Positions 27,356-37,405 are shown, numbered from the stretch's first letter. The stretch: 64,000 nucleotides of DNA from Gordonia amicalis NBRC 100051 = JCM 11271 (GCF_000332995.1 NZ_BANS01000014.1:62001-126000); one strand, 5' to 3'. Program-made: numbers and translations. The notes: generated from the letters alone by a model not told the origin.

Positions 27356-28522
27356 ATGGACCTTCTGTTCGACGACACGGCCCAGCAGTTCCGGTCCGAT
27401 GTCCGCTCCTGGCTGACCGAACACGTTCCGCGCGAACCACTTCCGTCCATGGACACCGCGGAGGGGTTCGAAGCCCACCGCGAATGGGAACGCACGATGG
27501 CAGCCGACCGCATGTCGGTCGTCAGCTGGCCCGAGGAATACGGCGGACGCGACGCCCCGCTCCTCCACTGGGTGATCTTCGAAGAGGAGTACTACCGGTC
27601 GGGTGCACCGGGCCGGGTCAGCCAGAACGGCATCTTCCTGCTCGCACCGACGCTGTTCGAACACGCGAGCCCGGCACAGCTGGACCGCATTCTGCCGAGG
27701 ATGGCTCGCGGTGACGACATCTGGGGTCAGGCGTGGAGCGAACCGGAGGCCGGCAGCGACCTCGCGTCGCTCCGTTCGACGGCGGTGCGCACCGACGGCG
27801 GCTGGCTGCTGAACGGTCAGAAGACCTGGAGTTCACGGTCGAGCTTCGCCGACCGGGCATTCGGACTGTTCCGCACCGACAAGGAAGCCCAGCGACACAA
27901 GGGCCTGACCTACTTCATGTTCGACCTGCGTGCCGAGGGCGTCACCGTCCGCCCCATCGCGCAACTCGACGGCGAAGCCGGGTTCGCGGAACTGTTCCTG
28001 GAGAACGTCTTCGTGCCCGACGATCCGGCCGATCCCGGCGAGTCCGGTGTCATCGGCGAGGTCGACAACGGCTGGCGGGTCGCCATGAGCACCGCGGCCA
28101 ACGAACGCGGACTCTCGCTGCGTGCTCCTGGTCGCTTCCTCGCCACCACCGATCGGCTCGTGGAGCTGTGGCGGTCGAAGCGGGACGAGGTCCCCTCGAC
28201 GGCCAACACCGACTCGCGAGTCGCCGATGCCTGGATCGGCTCCCGGGCCTACGAGTTGTCGACGTACCAGACGGTGAGCCGTCTCGCCGCCGGCGGACAA
28301 CTCGGCATGGAGTCCTCGATCAACAAGGTGTTCTGGTCACAGTGGGACATCGCCGCCCACGAGACCGCTCTCGACCTGCAGGGACCGGATGCCGAGCTCG
28401 ACGACGCCTGGATGGACGGCTACCTGTTCTCCCTGTCCGGTCCGATCTATGCCGGCACCAACGAGATCCAGCGCAATGTCATCGCCGAGCGACTCCTCGG
28501 CCTTCCTCGTGGAGATCGCTGA
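27356..28522 (+). CDS. Acyl-CoA dehydrogenase
   Basis: A 388-residue acyl-CoA dehydrogenase. Visible blocks: GQAWSEPEAGSDLASLRSTA (FAD-binding), WLLNGQKTWSSRSSFAD, and the C-terminal GPIYAGTNEIQRNVIAERLLGLPR. Length and position before two further dehydrogenase genes resemble FadE31 of the KstR2 regulon or FadE17; I cannot decide between them. It begins one base after the hydratase stop. It probably oxidises an acyl-CoA intermediate of steroid ring degradation; the partner subunits are the next two genes. Confidence 0.88.
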   Translation: MDLLFDDTAQQFRSDVRSWLTEHVPREPLPSMDTAEGFEAHREWERTMAADRMSVVSWPEEYGGRDAPLLHWVIFEEEYYRSGAPGRVSQNGIFLLAPTLFEHASPAQLDRILPRMARGDDIWGQAWSEPEAGSDLASLRSTAVRTDGGWLLNGQKTWSSRSSFADRAFGLFRTDKEAQRHKGLTYFMFDLRAEGVTVRPIAQLDGEAGFAELFLENVFVPDDPADPGESGVIGEVDNGWRVAMSTAANERGLSLRAPGRFLATTDRLVELWRSKRDEVPSTANTDSRVADAWIGSRAYELSTYQTVSRLAAGGQLGMESSINKVFWSQWDIAAHETALDLQGPDAELDDAWMDGYLFSLSGPIYAGTNEIQRNVIAERLLGLPRGDR

Positions 28523-28528
28523 TACCCC

Positions 28529-29497
28529 ATGGACTTCCAACTCTCCGACATCCACACGGATCTCGCCGCCACCGTCGACGCCATGCTCGGCAAGGCCGAC
28601 ATGCCCGCTGCCGCCCGCGCCTGGGCGGCCGGTGACCGAACGGCCGTCGCCAAGGTCTACTCCCAGCTCGCCGACGCCGGGGTCTGCGGCCTGCTCATCG
28701 ACGAGTCGCACGGGGGCAGCAGCGCCGGCGCCGTCGAGATGGTCGTCGCGGTCGAGCAGCTCGGACGCCATTGCGCACCCGGACCTATCGTGGAAAGCGT
28801 TGCCGTCCTCCCGATCCTGCTGCGTGACGCGGACGTGACCGGCCCGCTCAACGGTCTCGCCGAGGGCCGGCTGGCGACCTGTGCCATCGCCCCGCTGCAA
28901 CCGCTCGCGCCCGACGTCGAGTCCGCCGACGTCTACGTCGTCTCCGACGGTGTCCTCTCGACGGCCACCGTGCTGAGCACCGAGCCGTCCGTGGACACCA
29001 CCCGCACGCTGTCGCGGGTCGCACCGGACAAGACTCTCGCCACGGGGGTCGACCCGTCCGACGCCGTCGACGCAGGAGCACTCGCCACCGCGGCGGAACT
29101 CCTGGGACTCGGTCAGGCGATGCTCGCCCAGGCCGGCGAGTATGCGCAGTCCCGCAAGCAGTTCGGCCGCGCCATCGGTTCCTTCCAGGCGGTGAAGCAC
29201 CACCTGGCCGATGTGGCCATCGCCCTCGAGATGGCCCGTCCCCTGGTTCATGCCGCGGCACTGGGAATCGACGGTCAGGTACCCGAGGAGACGAATGTGT
29301 CGCGGGATGTGTCGGCGGCGAAGGTCGCGGCCGCCGACGCCGCCCACCTGTCGGCCCGGCGCTCCCTTCAGGTACTCGGGGCGATCGGTTACACCGCCGA
29401 ACACGACATCTCCCTGTACATCACCAAGACGCGAGCACTCCTGTCCGCCTGGGGTTCGCCCGCCGTCCATCGTCGACGCATCCTGGAGACACTGTGA
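28529..29497 (+). CDS. Acyl-CoA dehydrogenase, short type (FadE32-like)
   Basis: A 322-residue acyl-CoA dehydrogenase-fold protein. The N-terminal helical domain and a short middle part are followed by the C-terminal helical domain with QSRKQFGRAIGSFQAVKHHLADVAIALEMARPL. The middle beta domain is reduced, as in the FadE32 and FadE33 class, whose members form alpha2beta2 complexes with a partner. The length matches FadE32 (about 320 residues). Its stop overlaps the next GTG by GTGA, showing translational coupling and supporting a heteromeric enzyme. Confidence 0.85.
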   Translation: MDFQLSDIHTDLAATVDAMLGKADMPAAARAWAAGDRTAVAKVYSQLADAGVCGLLIDESHGGSSAGAVEMVVAVEQLGRHCAPGPIVESVAVLPILLRDADVTGPLNGLAEGRLATCAIAPLQPLAPDVESADVYVVSDGVLSTATVLSTEPSVDTTRTLSRVAPDKTLATGVDPSDAVDAGALATAAELLGLGQAMLAQAGEYAQSRKQFGRAIGSFQAVKHHLADVAIALEMARPLVHAAALGIDGQVPEETNVSRDVSAAKVAAADAAHLSARRSLQVLGAIGYTAEHDISLYITKTRALLSAWGSPAVHRRRILETL

Positions 29498-30588
29498 CCG
29501 CCGACCTGTCGATCTCGGCCGAGGAACGCGAAGCGCTGGCCGAAGCCGTCCGTGATCTGCTCCGTCGCCGGGGAGACTCCGCGTCGGTCCGGACCGCGAT
29601 GACCTCCGCCGAACGCATCGACACCGGACTGTGGCAGACGCTGTGCACCGAGATCGGCGTGGCGGCGCTTCCCATACCGGAGGACGCCGGCGGTGCCGGG
29701 GCGTCGTGGATCGAACTGGCCGCCGTGCTGCAGGAACTCGGTGGGGCGCTCAGTCCGGTGCCCGCCTTCGGGTCGTCGGTGCTGGCGACCGGCGCGATCC
29801 TGCTGGCGCAGGACGACGACATCGCGTCACACCTCCTTCCCGCACTCGCCTCAGGTGAGCAGACGGCCGCGTTGTGCTGGGCCGGTGAACGCGGATGGAA
29901 CACCCCGGGCGTGCACGCGGACGCCGGATTGCTGTCGGGCACCGCGCACTACGTCGTCGATGCCGAATCCGCGGACACGCTCCTCGTGCTGGCGTCGGGA
30001 CCGGGTGAGCACGTGACCCTCCATTCCGTCGCGGCTGATGCCGCCGGTGTCACGGTATCGCCGTTGACTCTTCTCGATCCGACGCGCGCGTTGTCCTCGG
30101 TGCGGTTCGACGAGGTCGCGTCCACCGTGATCCCGACGCCGTCGGACCTGGCCGACAGTCTGCGGACACTGGGTTGGTCGTTGCTCTCGGCCGAGCAGGT
30201 CGGCGGCGCCCAGCGCGCGCTCGACCTCACCGTCGAGTACACCAAGTCCCGCAAGCAGTTCGGACGCACCATCGGCTCGTTCCAGGCGCTCAAGCACCGC
30301 ATGGCCGACATGTATGTGCTCGTCGAGACCGCACGCTCGATCTCACGTGCAGCGGTGGCCGCGGTCGCCGTCGAGGATCCTGACGCGGCGGAACTCGCAC
30401 TCGCCGCTCACGTGTACTGCTCGGATGCCTACCGGCGAATCGCCGGCGAGGCCATCCAGTTGCACGGCGGCATCGGCATCACCTGGGAGCACGACATCCA
30501 GCTGTACTTCAAGCGCGCCCAGGCGTCGTCACAGCTGCTGGGTGCCCCGCACACCGCGGTCGCCGAAGCGGCAGCGGGCCTTCGGTAA
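29494..30588 (+). CDS. Acyl-CoA dehydrogenase (FadE33- or FadE18-like)
   Basis: A 364-residue acyl-CoA dehydrogenase. Blocks seen: GLWQTLCTEIGVAALPIPEDAGGAGAS, TKSRKQFGRTIGSFQALKHRMADMYVLVETARS and AIQLHGGIGITWEHDIQLYFKRA. GTG start at 29494 overlapping the previous stop. The pairing with the 322-residue gene suggests an alpha2beta2 enzyme. It is the last gene of the operon; the next gene lies on the opposite strand 6 bases away. Confidence 0.87.
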   Translation: MTADLSISAEEREALAEAVRDLLRRRGDSASVRTAMTSAERIDTGLWQTLCTEIGVAALPIPEDAGGAGASWIELAAVLQELGGALSPVPAFGSSVLATGAILLAQDDDIASHLLPALASGEQTAALCWAGERGWNTPGVHADAGLLSGTAHYVVDAESADTLLVLASGPGEHVTLHSVAADAAGVTVSPLTLLDPTRALSSVRFDEVASTVIPTPSDLADSLRTLGWSLLSAEQVGGAQRALDLTVEYTKSRKQFGRTIGSFQALKHRMADMYVLVETARSISRAAVAAVAVEDPDAAELALAAHVYCSDAYRRIAGEAIQLHGGIGITWEHDIQLYFKRAQASSQLLGAPHTAVAEAAAGLR

Positions 30589-30594
30589 CGGCTC

Positions 30595-31221
30595 TCAGTC
30601 GGGGTTGCGCACGCGCGACAGCAACCTCTCGATGGGGTCGGTGAGGACGAGCAACAGGAGCGGCCAGTTCCCGCTCTTCGGGTACACGAGGGCGATGGCC
30701 AACGCGACCGCGAGCGCCAGCAGGGTTCCCCAGCCACCCGACGACCTCGTCCAGCGATCGGTGGCCTCGTCGTCGACGAGCAGATCCCGATGCCGATGCC
30801 CCCACTGCCCGATCGCGACGAGCGCGGCCACCGAGATCGCGAGTACGCCGATGTAGAGCACGGTCGCCCACTCCACCCGGCTGTCGTCGACCATCGCCGT
30901 GGCGAACGGCAGGACCACGATGGTGAGCAGCCAGACGAAGGTGAGGTTCACCAGAACCCGGTCGTAGGCGCGGAAGTACTCCATCGTCTGATGGTGTTGG
31001 CGCCAGAGGATCCAGATGACCACGAAGCTGATGAAGAAGCTCGTCAGCTCGAGGGAGTGATCCGACACCACCTCGCCGATCGAGGTCTCCTCCGGCAGGT
31101 CATTCGCGATGTCGACCAACGGGAGCACCAGCAGCGTCAGCGCGATGGCCACCACCGCGTCCGCGAACGCGATCAGCCGGCTCAGACCTTCTTCCGACTT
31201 CCGATTCTCCGGTGCGGCCAT
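30595..31221 (-). CDS. TMEM175-like (DUF1211) membrane protein
   Basis: A 208-residue protein that begins with the family signature RLIAFADAVVAIALTLLVLPL, the conserved R-x3-F-x-D segment of the first helix of TMEM175 potassium channels, and has four to six hydrophobic segments in all (FFISFVVIWILW, VLVNLTFVWLLTIVVLPFA, VLYIGVLAISVAALVAIG, LLALAVALAIALVY). Bacterial members conduct potassium; ion selectivity here is inferred from family only. It is convergent with the acyl-CoA dehydrogenase operon and is not obviously part of it. Confidence 0.8.
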   Translation of the reverse strand: MAAPENRKSEEGLSRLIAFADAVVAIALTLLVLPLVDIANDLPEETSIGEVVSDHSLELTSFFISFVVIWILWRQHHQTMEYFRAYDRVLVNLTFVWLLTIVVLPFATAMVDDSRVEWATVLYIGVLAISVAALVAIGQWGHRHRDLLVDDEATDRWTRSSGGWGTLLALAVALAIALVYPKSGNWPLLLLVLTDPIERLLSRVRNPD

Positions 31222-31326
31222 GGGTTGAATGTAGAACCGTCGCCGGCGGCTCGCTCGGCAATCGCAACGGCCGCCCGGGATCGGCGGTGTTCCCGCTCGA
31301 CCGTTTCCCTCCCGCCCCCGCCGTTT

Positions 31327-31360
31327 CCTTCCCGCTTATCGGATCCAACAAGCGGGAAGG
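31327..31360 (-). terminator. Hairpin terminator after the sulfotransferase gene
   Basis: An 11-bp perfect stem (31327-31337 with 31350-31360, 12-base loop) in the 180-base gap between two minus-strand genes, about 45 bases after the sulfotransferase stop. The surrounding sequence repeats short CGGGAAGG elements in both orientations. No U-run is seen. Confidence 0.5.
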
Positions 31361-31403
31361 AGACACGCCGACGGGAAGGAAACCCGCCCGCGGGAACGTT
31401 CCG

Positions 31404-32546
31404 CTATTCGCCGAACGCCGCCTCGACCATCGCCTCGTCGAGCCCGTAGTCGGCGAGCTGGTAGCGGTGCTGCGGTTTCCGGGCCCCGGCCTTGCTCTCC
31501 TCGTCGAGTGCGGTCACCGCCGCGCGGGCCGCGTCGGACATGGGTGTGTCGAGAGCCGCGTAGACGCGTTCGACGGTGCCCATCGGGTCCGAGCGGAGGT
31601 CGGCGAAGTCGATGTCGAGGAACTGTGCGGGATCGTATTTCGCACGGGCGCGGGAGAACTCACGCACCCCCCGTGACCACAGATCGAGCTGGTCGCGGCC
31701 GATCTGGTCGCCGATGAAGGTCGTCGACCAGCCGGGGGTGGCGTGCTCGGCGAGACTGCACATCGAGGCGATGATGGTGCTGGGCGCGCGGTGGGTCTGG
31801 ATCACCAGCGCATCCGGGTAGGCGGCCATCAATGCGTCGAGCGCGAACAGGTGGCTCGGGTTCTTGAGCACCCACCGCTTGCCCGGGTCGTTGAGGCCGA
31901 TCAGCTGGAGGTTCCGCCGATGACGGCGGTACGCCGGCGTCCAGTCCTGCTCCGCCAGCCAGCGCGAATAGGTCGGGATGTGTGCGAGCGACTCGTAGGA
32001 GATCGAGGTGACGCTCTGCCGCAACAGCTGCCAGCATTCCTCGACCTCGCCGGCGTCCATGTAGTGCAGGCCCATGAACTCCGGGTTCTCGACGTGGTGC
32101 TGCTCGAAACCGGCCTGGATCTGCTGGTACACGGGGTTGTCGGCCCACGTGTCGCGGGGCGGCCGCGGCTGCGGGAACTCCGCGAGCCACATCTCGAGAC
32201 CCTGATGATCCGGGTCCGCGGCCAGGAGCCGGTGCAGGGCAGTCGTTCCCGTACGCGGGAGCCCGGTCACGAAGATCGGCCGGGTGATCTCGACGTCGGC
32301 GTGTTCCGGGTTCGCCTTCCACGACGCCTCGCTCAGCAGCCGCGCGACGAGCGCCCCCTTCAGGAAGAAGCGGAACATCTTGCTGCCCAGCTCGGTCAGC
32401 CCGGCCTCGGAACGGTAGGAGTCGAGCAGGATCCCCAGCGGCTCGAGGTAGTCGGTGTCGCCGAAGTCCTCGAGACCGGTCGCACGGGTGGCCGACGCGT
32501 GCAGGTCTTCGATGGTCCCGACGTCGGTCCGCTGCGCACTAGTCAT
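31404..32546 (-). CDS. Sulfotransferase family protein (Rv3529c-like)
   Basis: About 380 residues with the PAPS 5'-phosphate loop PIFVTGLPRTGTTALHRLL (about residue 90) and the 3'-phosphate region QTHRAPSTIIASMCSLAEH of the Stf family. Size and neighbours match Rv3529c, a KstR-regulon gene of unknown substrate. The ATG at 32546 overlaps the SDR stop by 8 bases; a GTG or GTG-GTG four codons upstream is possible. If active it would use PAPS from the cysD-cysNC products. Last gene of the hsaA-hsaC-hsaB operon by order and spacing. Confidence 0.85.
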   Translation of the reverse strand: MTSAQRTDVGTIEDLHASATRATGLEDFGDTDYLEPLGILLDSYRSEAGLTELGSKMFRFFLKGALVARLLSEASWKANPEHADVEITRPIFVTGLPRTGTTALHRLLAADPDHQGLEMWLAEFPQPRPPRDTWADNPVYQQIQAGFEQHHVENPEFMGLHYMDAGEVEECWQLLRQSVTSISYESLAHIPTYSRWLAEQDWTPAYRRHRRNLQLIGLNDPGKRWVLKNPSHLFALDALMAAYPDALVIQTHRAPSTIIASMCSLAEHATPGWSTTFIGDQIGRDQLDLWSRGVREFSRARAKYDPAQFLDIDFADLRSDPMGTVERVYAALDTPMSDAARAAVTALDEESKAGARKPQHRYQLADYGLDEAMVEAAFGE

Positions 32547-33330
32547 GGTATTCACCACAATTCACGTCCAGGGTGTGCCCGGTGATCGCCCGCGCCATCG
32601 GTGAGGCGAGAAACACGACGGCGTCGGCGATCTCGTCCGGCTCGGGCAGTCGTTTGAGATCGGATTTCGACGCGGTCTGCTCGTAGACCTGCTCGGGGGT
32701 GATCCCGTACTTCTTGGCAACCTCGCCGAAGTACCACTTGAGCTGGTCGTCCCAGATGTAACCCGGCGCCACCGAATTGATGCGAACACCCCGCTCCCCC
32801 AGCTCCGACGCCAGCGTCTGCGACATGGCGAGCAGGGCCGACTTGGCGATCTTGTAGCTGCCGTAACGCGGTTCAGAGTGCCGGATGACCATCGAGTTGA
32901 TGTTCACGATCGACCCGTCCGACTCGGCGAGCGCATCGGTGAACGACTTGATGACCCGCAGCGTCCCGACGACCGTCACCTCGATGCTGTTGGTGATCTG
33001 GTCGAAGTCCGTGCGGCCCAGCGGCTTCATCGACGGCAGGGCGAAGGCGTTGTTGACCAGGACGTCCACCCGGCCGAACTCGGCGAGCGTGGTGGCCACC
33101 AGGTTGTCGACGCCGGTGTCGTCGGTGATGTCGGTGGGAACGACGAGGCTCGTGCCTCCCGCGGCATCGATCTCCGCGGCAACCTCTTTCAACCGTGATT
33201 CGGTACGTGCGGCGAGCACCACCCGCGCACCCTCGGCGGCGGCGCGATGACAGATCGAACGCCCCAGCCCCGGACCCACACCCGAGACGACGACCACCTT
33301 GCCGTCGAGAAGGCCCGCTCCAGCACTCAT
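32539..33330 (-). CDS. SDR family oxidoreductase (Rv3530c-like)
   Basis: A 263-residue short-chain dehydrogenase: cofactor motif VVVVSGVGPGLGRSI near the N-terminus, NAFAL of the NNAG position, the SM residues of the catalytic Ser strand, and Y-x3-K in GSYKIAKSAL. Order and size match Rv3530c in the KstR regulon. It likely interconverts a hydroxyl and a keto group on a steroid-derived CoA ester or ring; the exact substrate is not known. Its ATG overlaps the DUF1214 gene stop (ATGA). Confidence 0.87.
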   Translation of the reverse strand: MSAGAGLLDGKVVVVSGVGPGLGRSICHRAAAEGARVVLAARTESRLKEVAAEIDAAGGTSLVVPTDITDDTGVDNLVATTLAEFGRVDVLVNNAFALPSMKPLGRTDFDQITNSIEVTVVGTLRVIKSFTDALAESDGSIVNINSMVIRHSEPRYGSYKIAKSALLAMSQTLASELGERGVRINSVAPGYIWDDQLKWYFGEVAKKYGITPEQVYEQTASKSDLKRLPEPDEIADAVVFLASPMARAITGHTLDVNCGEYHD

Positions 33331-34523
33331 CCCAGCATCCTCTCGGCGAATGCGCGTTGCCGTGCCGCGATCCGCTCGGACCATCCGGCCTGATCGATCT
33401 TGTTGTGTTCGAGGTGCGGCAGGTGCGCGGCCACCTCGTCGATGCCGACGACCGTCGCGCTCGGTCCGAGCTCCGGTCCGATCGGCGAGTCGCTGCGCTG
33501 CCAGCGGAACTGGAGGATGCCCTGCTGACGGCCGGTCGTCTCGATCCAGTTGGCGACGCCGGGATCGCGGTGGGACACGACCATCCGGATCACACCGTCC
33601 GGATCGACCTGCGCCTGTGCGGGATTGAGACTCGTCTGGTGGTTGACGTAGTCGAGCGAGATGTACCACATACTGCCGAGCTGGAATCCCTGATAGGGCG
33701 CATCGGATTTCGGGATGGAGATCACCATCGCCTCGTCGGGACCCAACCGGTAGTGGCCCACCGAGGAGAACTGAGTGCTCAACCCGCCCGGGGTCTGGCG
33801 GGGCGGGGTGAAGGTGTTGACCGGTTCGTCGAGGTAGAACCACTTGGGAAAATTGAACCAGGTGTGGATGCGAGCGGTCAGCATTTTTCCCGCGGTCGCG
33901 TATCGGCGTGCGACGCGGGCGAGATCGGCCTCTTCCGGCGCGGTCCCGACCGTGTCGACACGTTCGATCGTGATCGAGCCCTTGCGCTCGGTCCAGTCGG
34001 AATACACTTCGCGGACCGCCAGCATCGACGCCCCCTCGCCGAGGGCGAAATAGTTGTCGGGCGGGTCGGGAATCGCCGGACCGAAGGTCAGCTCGAACGT
34101 GCCGTCGTCGGCGATGGTCAGGCGACGGTCGTCGAAGGCGTCCTCCCCGCCGGGCACCGCGGACGGCGTGTAGTCGCCGCGCAGGACCTGGAAGCTGAGA
34201 TCGGTTGTGGTACCCCGGCGTCCGCGGACCAGATAGGTCCCGGTCGGCTCGACATCCGCGTGGTAATAGAGCGTGTCCGGGTTGTCCAGGCCCATCTTGG
34301 TCGACGGTCCGGTCGAGGTCACGAAGTTCGGATGCGAGAGGGACCGCCCGCGGACCAGCTGGATGATCGCGGCGATGCTGCCCGCGAGATAGTCGTAGCC
34401 CTCGGCGAGATCCTGCTCCGTCTCCGCGAACTCCGCGGAGGCGATCAGCCTCTCGGCCGCGGCGATCGAATCGGTGAGGGGTTTCGTGATGTCCTTCGGT
34501 ACGGCGATCACTCGCGAGCTCAT
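33327..34523 (-). CDS. DUF1214 domain protein (Rv3531c-like)
   Basis: A 398-residue protein whose C-terminal half has the DUF1214 pattern (FSSVGHYRLGPDEAMVISIPKSDAPYQGFQLGSMWYISLDYVNHQTSLNPAQAQVDPDGVIRMVVSHRDPGVANWIETTGRQQGILQFRWQ). Size and neighbours match Rv3531c of the KstR regulon. Function unknown. The ATG at 34523 is chosen because homologous sequence begins there and it overlaps the hsaB stop by four bases; the frame is open upstream. Confidence 0.8.
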   Translation of the reverse strand: MSSRVIAVPKDITKPLTDSIAAAERLIASAEFAETEQDLAEGYDYLAGSIAAIIQLVRGRSLSHPNFVTSTGPSTKMGLDNPDTLYYHADVEPTGTYLVRGRRGTTTDLSFQVLRGDYTPSAVPGGEDAFDDRRLTIADDGTFELTFGPAIPDPPDNYFALGEGASMLAVREVYSDWTERKGSITIERVDTVGTAPEEADLARVARRYATAGKMLTARIHTWFNFPKWFYLDEPVNTFTPPRQTPGGLSTQFSSVGHYRLGPDEAMVISIPKSDAPYQGFQLGSMWYISLDYVNHQTSLNPAQAQVDPDGVIRMVVSHRDPGVANWIETTGRQQGILQFRWQRSDSPIGPELGPSATVVGIDEVAAHLPHLEHNKIDQAGWSERIAARQRAFAERMLG

Positions 34524-35092
34524 AGCCAGGTGTCTCCGCCCGTCCACGTGAGGAAGTTCTCCAGTTCGGCCTGCGCCGGTGTCACCCGCGGATGCTCCGT
34601 CGACAGGTAGCCGCCCCGATAGAAGAGCAACGGCTTGTCCTGCAACACCTCTCCGAGCGTGAGCGCACGGCCGATGACGATGTGGTGATCGCCGCCGTCG
34701 GTCACCCGTTCGACGTCGCACTCGACCCAGGTCAGTCCGTGCCGGATGACCGGCAGACCGGCCGGTGACGGGTCCCAGATGATATTGGCGAACTTGTCGT
34801 CACCCGGGGCGCCGAAGGCCGCGCTCACGTCCTGCTGCCGGTTGGACAGCACGTTGACGCAGAACTTGCCGGTTTGTTCGATGACCTTCCAGCTCCGCGA
34901 GGTCTTCATCGGGCAGAACAGCACGAGTGGCGGGTCGAGGGACAGCGCAGCGAACGACTGGCAGGCGAACCCGACCGGTTTGCCGTCGTCGTCGAGTGTC
35001 GTGATGACCGTGACACCGGTGCAGAACTGCCCCATCGCGGTACGGAACTGCCGGGAGTCGAACTCCGCCGACCCGTATGGCGTCTGGGCCAT
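34520..35092 (-). CDS. hsaB: Flavin reductase of the 3-HSA monooxygenase
   Basis: A 190-residue flavin reductase of the HpaC/HsaB family (MGQFCTGVTVITTLDDDGKPVGFACQSFAALSLDPPLVLFCP, C-terminal DKPLLFYRGGY). HsaB supplies reduced flavin from NADH to HsaA. The ATG at 35092 follows the hsaC stop by one base; the frame is open further upstream inside hsaC. Length fits HsaB of M. tuberculosis (187 residues). Adjacent to hsaC and hsaA, which fixes the assignment. Confidence 0.92.
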   Translation of the reverse strand: MAQTPYGSAEFDSRQFRTAMGQFCTGVTVITTLDDDGKPVGFACQSFAALSLDPPLVLFCPMKTSRSWKVIEQTGKFCVNVLSNRQQDVSAAFGAPGDDKFANIIWDPSPAGLPVIRHGLTWVECDVERVTDGGDHHIVIGRALTLGEVLQDKPLLFYRGGYLSTEHPRVTPAQAELENFLTWTGGDTWL

Positions 35093-35093
35093 G

Positions 35094-36032
<939 letters not shown>

Positions 36033-36047
36033 TCACGAACGGAATGC

Positions 36048-37232
36048 CTATACCATCGTGTCGCCGATGGGAATCCCGAACTCGCCGTTGCCGTATGCGA
36101 CGTAGGCGCGTTCCGGGTCATTGGCGGCGTGCACGCGGCCGGCGTGGGCGTCCCGCCAGAAGCGCTGGATCGGGGTCCCGTTCTCCAGCGCATGGGCGCC
36201 CGAGTTCTCGAAGAGACGGTCGATGGCGGAGATCGCCCGACCGGTGGCGCGCACCTGGTCGCGACGGGCCGACAGACGCAGTTCCATCGGGATCTCCTCA
36301 CCGGCGAGGATCAGGTCGTATTCGGCCTGCAGGTTGCCCGACAGCTGTCGCCATGCGGCGTCGATGTCGCTGGCGGCCTCGGCGATCCGGACCTTGGCGA
36401 ACGGATCGTCCTTGGCCTTCTCCCCGGCGTAGGCGGCGCGGACACGCTTCCCCTGATGTTCGACGTGAGCATGGTAGGCGCCGTAGGCCATGCCGACGAT
36501 CGGCGTCGCGATGGTACTCGGGTGGATTGTGCCCCAGGGCATCTTGTATACCGGCGCGGTGTTCTGCTCGAGGCCCGGGCTCCGCCCCATCGACATCGTG
36601 CGCATGCTGAGCATGCGGTGGCGGGGCACGAAGACGTCCTTGACCTCGATGGTGTTGGACCCGGTGCCGCGCAGACCGACGACGTTCCACACGTCCTTGA
36701 TCGTGTAGTCCTCGCGCGGGATCAGGAAGCTGACGAAGTCGACCGGCTTGCCGTTCTTGATGACCGGACCGCCGACGAACACCCAGTCGGCGGTGTCGCA
36801 GCCCGACGACCAGGCCCACGACCCGTTCACCTTGTAGCCGCCGTCGACGACCTCACCCATACCCATCGGCGCGTACGACGACGAGATGCGGACGTTGGTG
36901 TCTTTGCCCCAGACATCTTCCTGCGCCTGCTGGTCGAAGAGCGCCAGGTGCCAGTTGTGGATGCCGATGATGCCCGACACCCAACCCGTCGACCCGCATG
37001 CCGAGGCGATGCGTCGCACGGCCTCGTAGAAGGTCACCGGATCGACCTGGTATCCACCCCACTGCTCGGGCTGCATCAGCCTGAAGAACCCGGCCGTCTC
37101 GAGGCTGGACACGGTCTCGTCGGGGATTCGACGCAGATCTTCAGTGGCCTGTGCACGCTGTTCGATCTCCGGGAGCAGCGCGTTGATCTTCTCCAGGACC
37201 TGCTCGGCGGCTTCGCTCCGTTGTGCTGGCAT
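36048..37232 (-). CDS. hsaA: 3-HSA hydroxylase, oxygenase component
   Basis: A 394-residue acyl-CoA-dehydrogenase-fold flavin monooxygenase. HsaA hydroxylates 3-hydroxy-9,10-secoandrostatriene-dione to the catechol cleaved by HsaC, using FMNH2 from HsaB. Seen: SACGSTGWVSGIIGIHNWHLALF, the GSWAWSSGCDTADWVFVGG block and NAC-like C-terminal TPIQRFWRDAHAGRVHAANDPERAYVAYG. First gene of a minus-strand operon hsaA-hsaC-hsaB-DUF1214-SDR-sulfotransferase, divergent from kshA with two KstR-type sites between. Confidence 0.95.
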   Translation of the reverse strand: MPAQRSEAAEQVLEKINALLPEIEQRAQATEDLRRIPDETVSSLETAGFFRLMQPEQWGGYQVDPVTFYEAVRRIASACGSTGWVSGIIGIHNWHLALFDQQAQEDVWGKDTNVRISSSYAPMGMGEVVDGGYKVNGSWAWSSGCDTADWVFVGGPVIKNGKPVDFVSFLIPREDYTIKDVWNVVGLRGTGSNTIEVKDVFVPRHRMLSMRTMSMGRSPGLEQNTAPVYKMPWGTIHPSTIATPIVGMAYGAYHAHVEHQGKRVRAAYAGEKAKDDPFAKVRIAEAASDIDAAWRQLSGNLQAEYDLILAGEEIPMELRLSARRDQVRATGRAISAIDRLFENSGAHALENGTPIQRFWRDAHAGRVHAANDPERAYVAYGNGEFGIPIGDTMV

Positions 37233-37299
37233 CTCGCCTGCTCCTACCTGTCTCTCCCTCGGCCGGATGTACCGGCCGCTTACTCATCGAGTTCGAGAT

Positions 37300-37313
37300 T
37301 AGAACACGTTCTC
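37300..37313. promoter_or_regulatory. KstR-type operator before hsaA
   Basis: TAGAACACGTTCTC matches the KstR consensus TnnAACnnGTTnnA except for the last base. It is about 68 bases upstream of hsaA in the hsaA-kshA divergent region. KstR represses these genes until a cholesterol-derived CoA ester is present. Confidence 0.75.
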
Positions 37314-37391
37314 ATTTCTGTCGAGCACTGGGACTTTATGCCCATGTACAGCACCTATCGCCGATCTGGGGGACGATCCGTCCAATGTTTT

Positions 37392-37405
37392 TGAAACGTG
37401 TTCTA
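37392..37405. promoter_or_regulatory. KstR-type operator before kshA
   Basis: TGAAACGTGTTCTA matches every fixed position of TnnAACnnGTTnnA. It is about 53 bases before the kshA ATG. With the site at 37300 each divergent promoter has its own operator. Confidence 0.8.

Noticed and set aside
31221..31403. Small gene in the gap before the TMEM175-like gene
   Set aside because: Only short inverted CGGGAAGG repeats and a hairpin are seen; no frame has a ribosome binding site or coding character.
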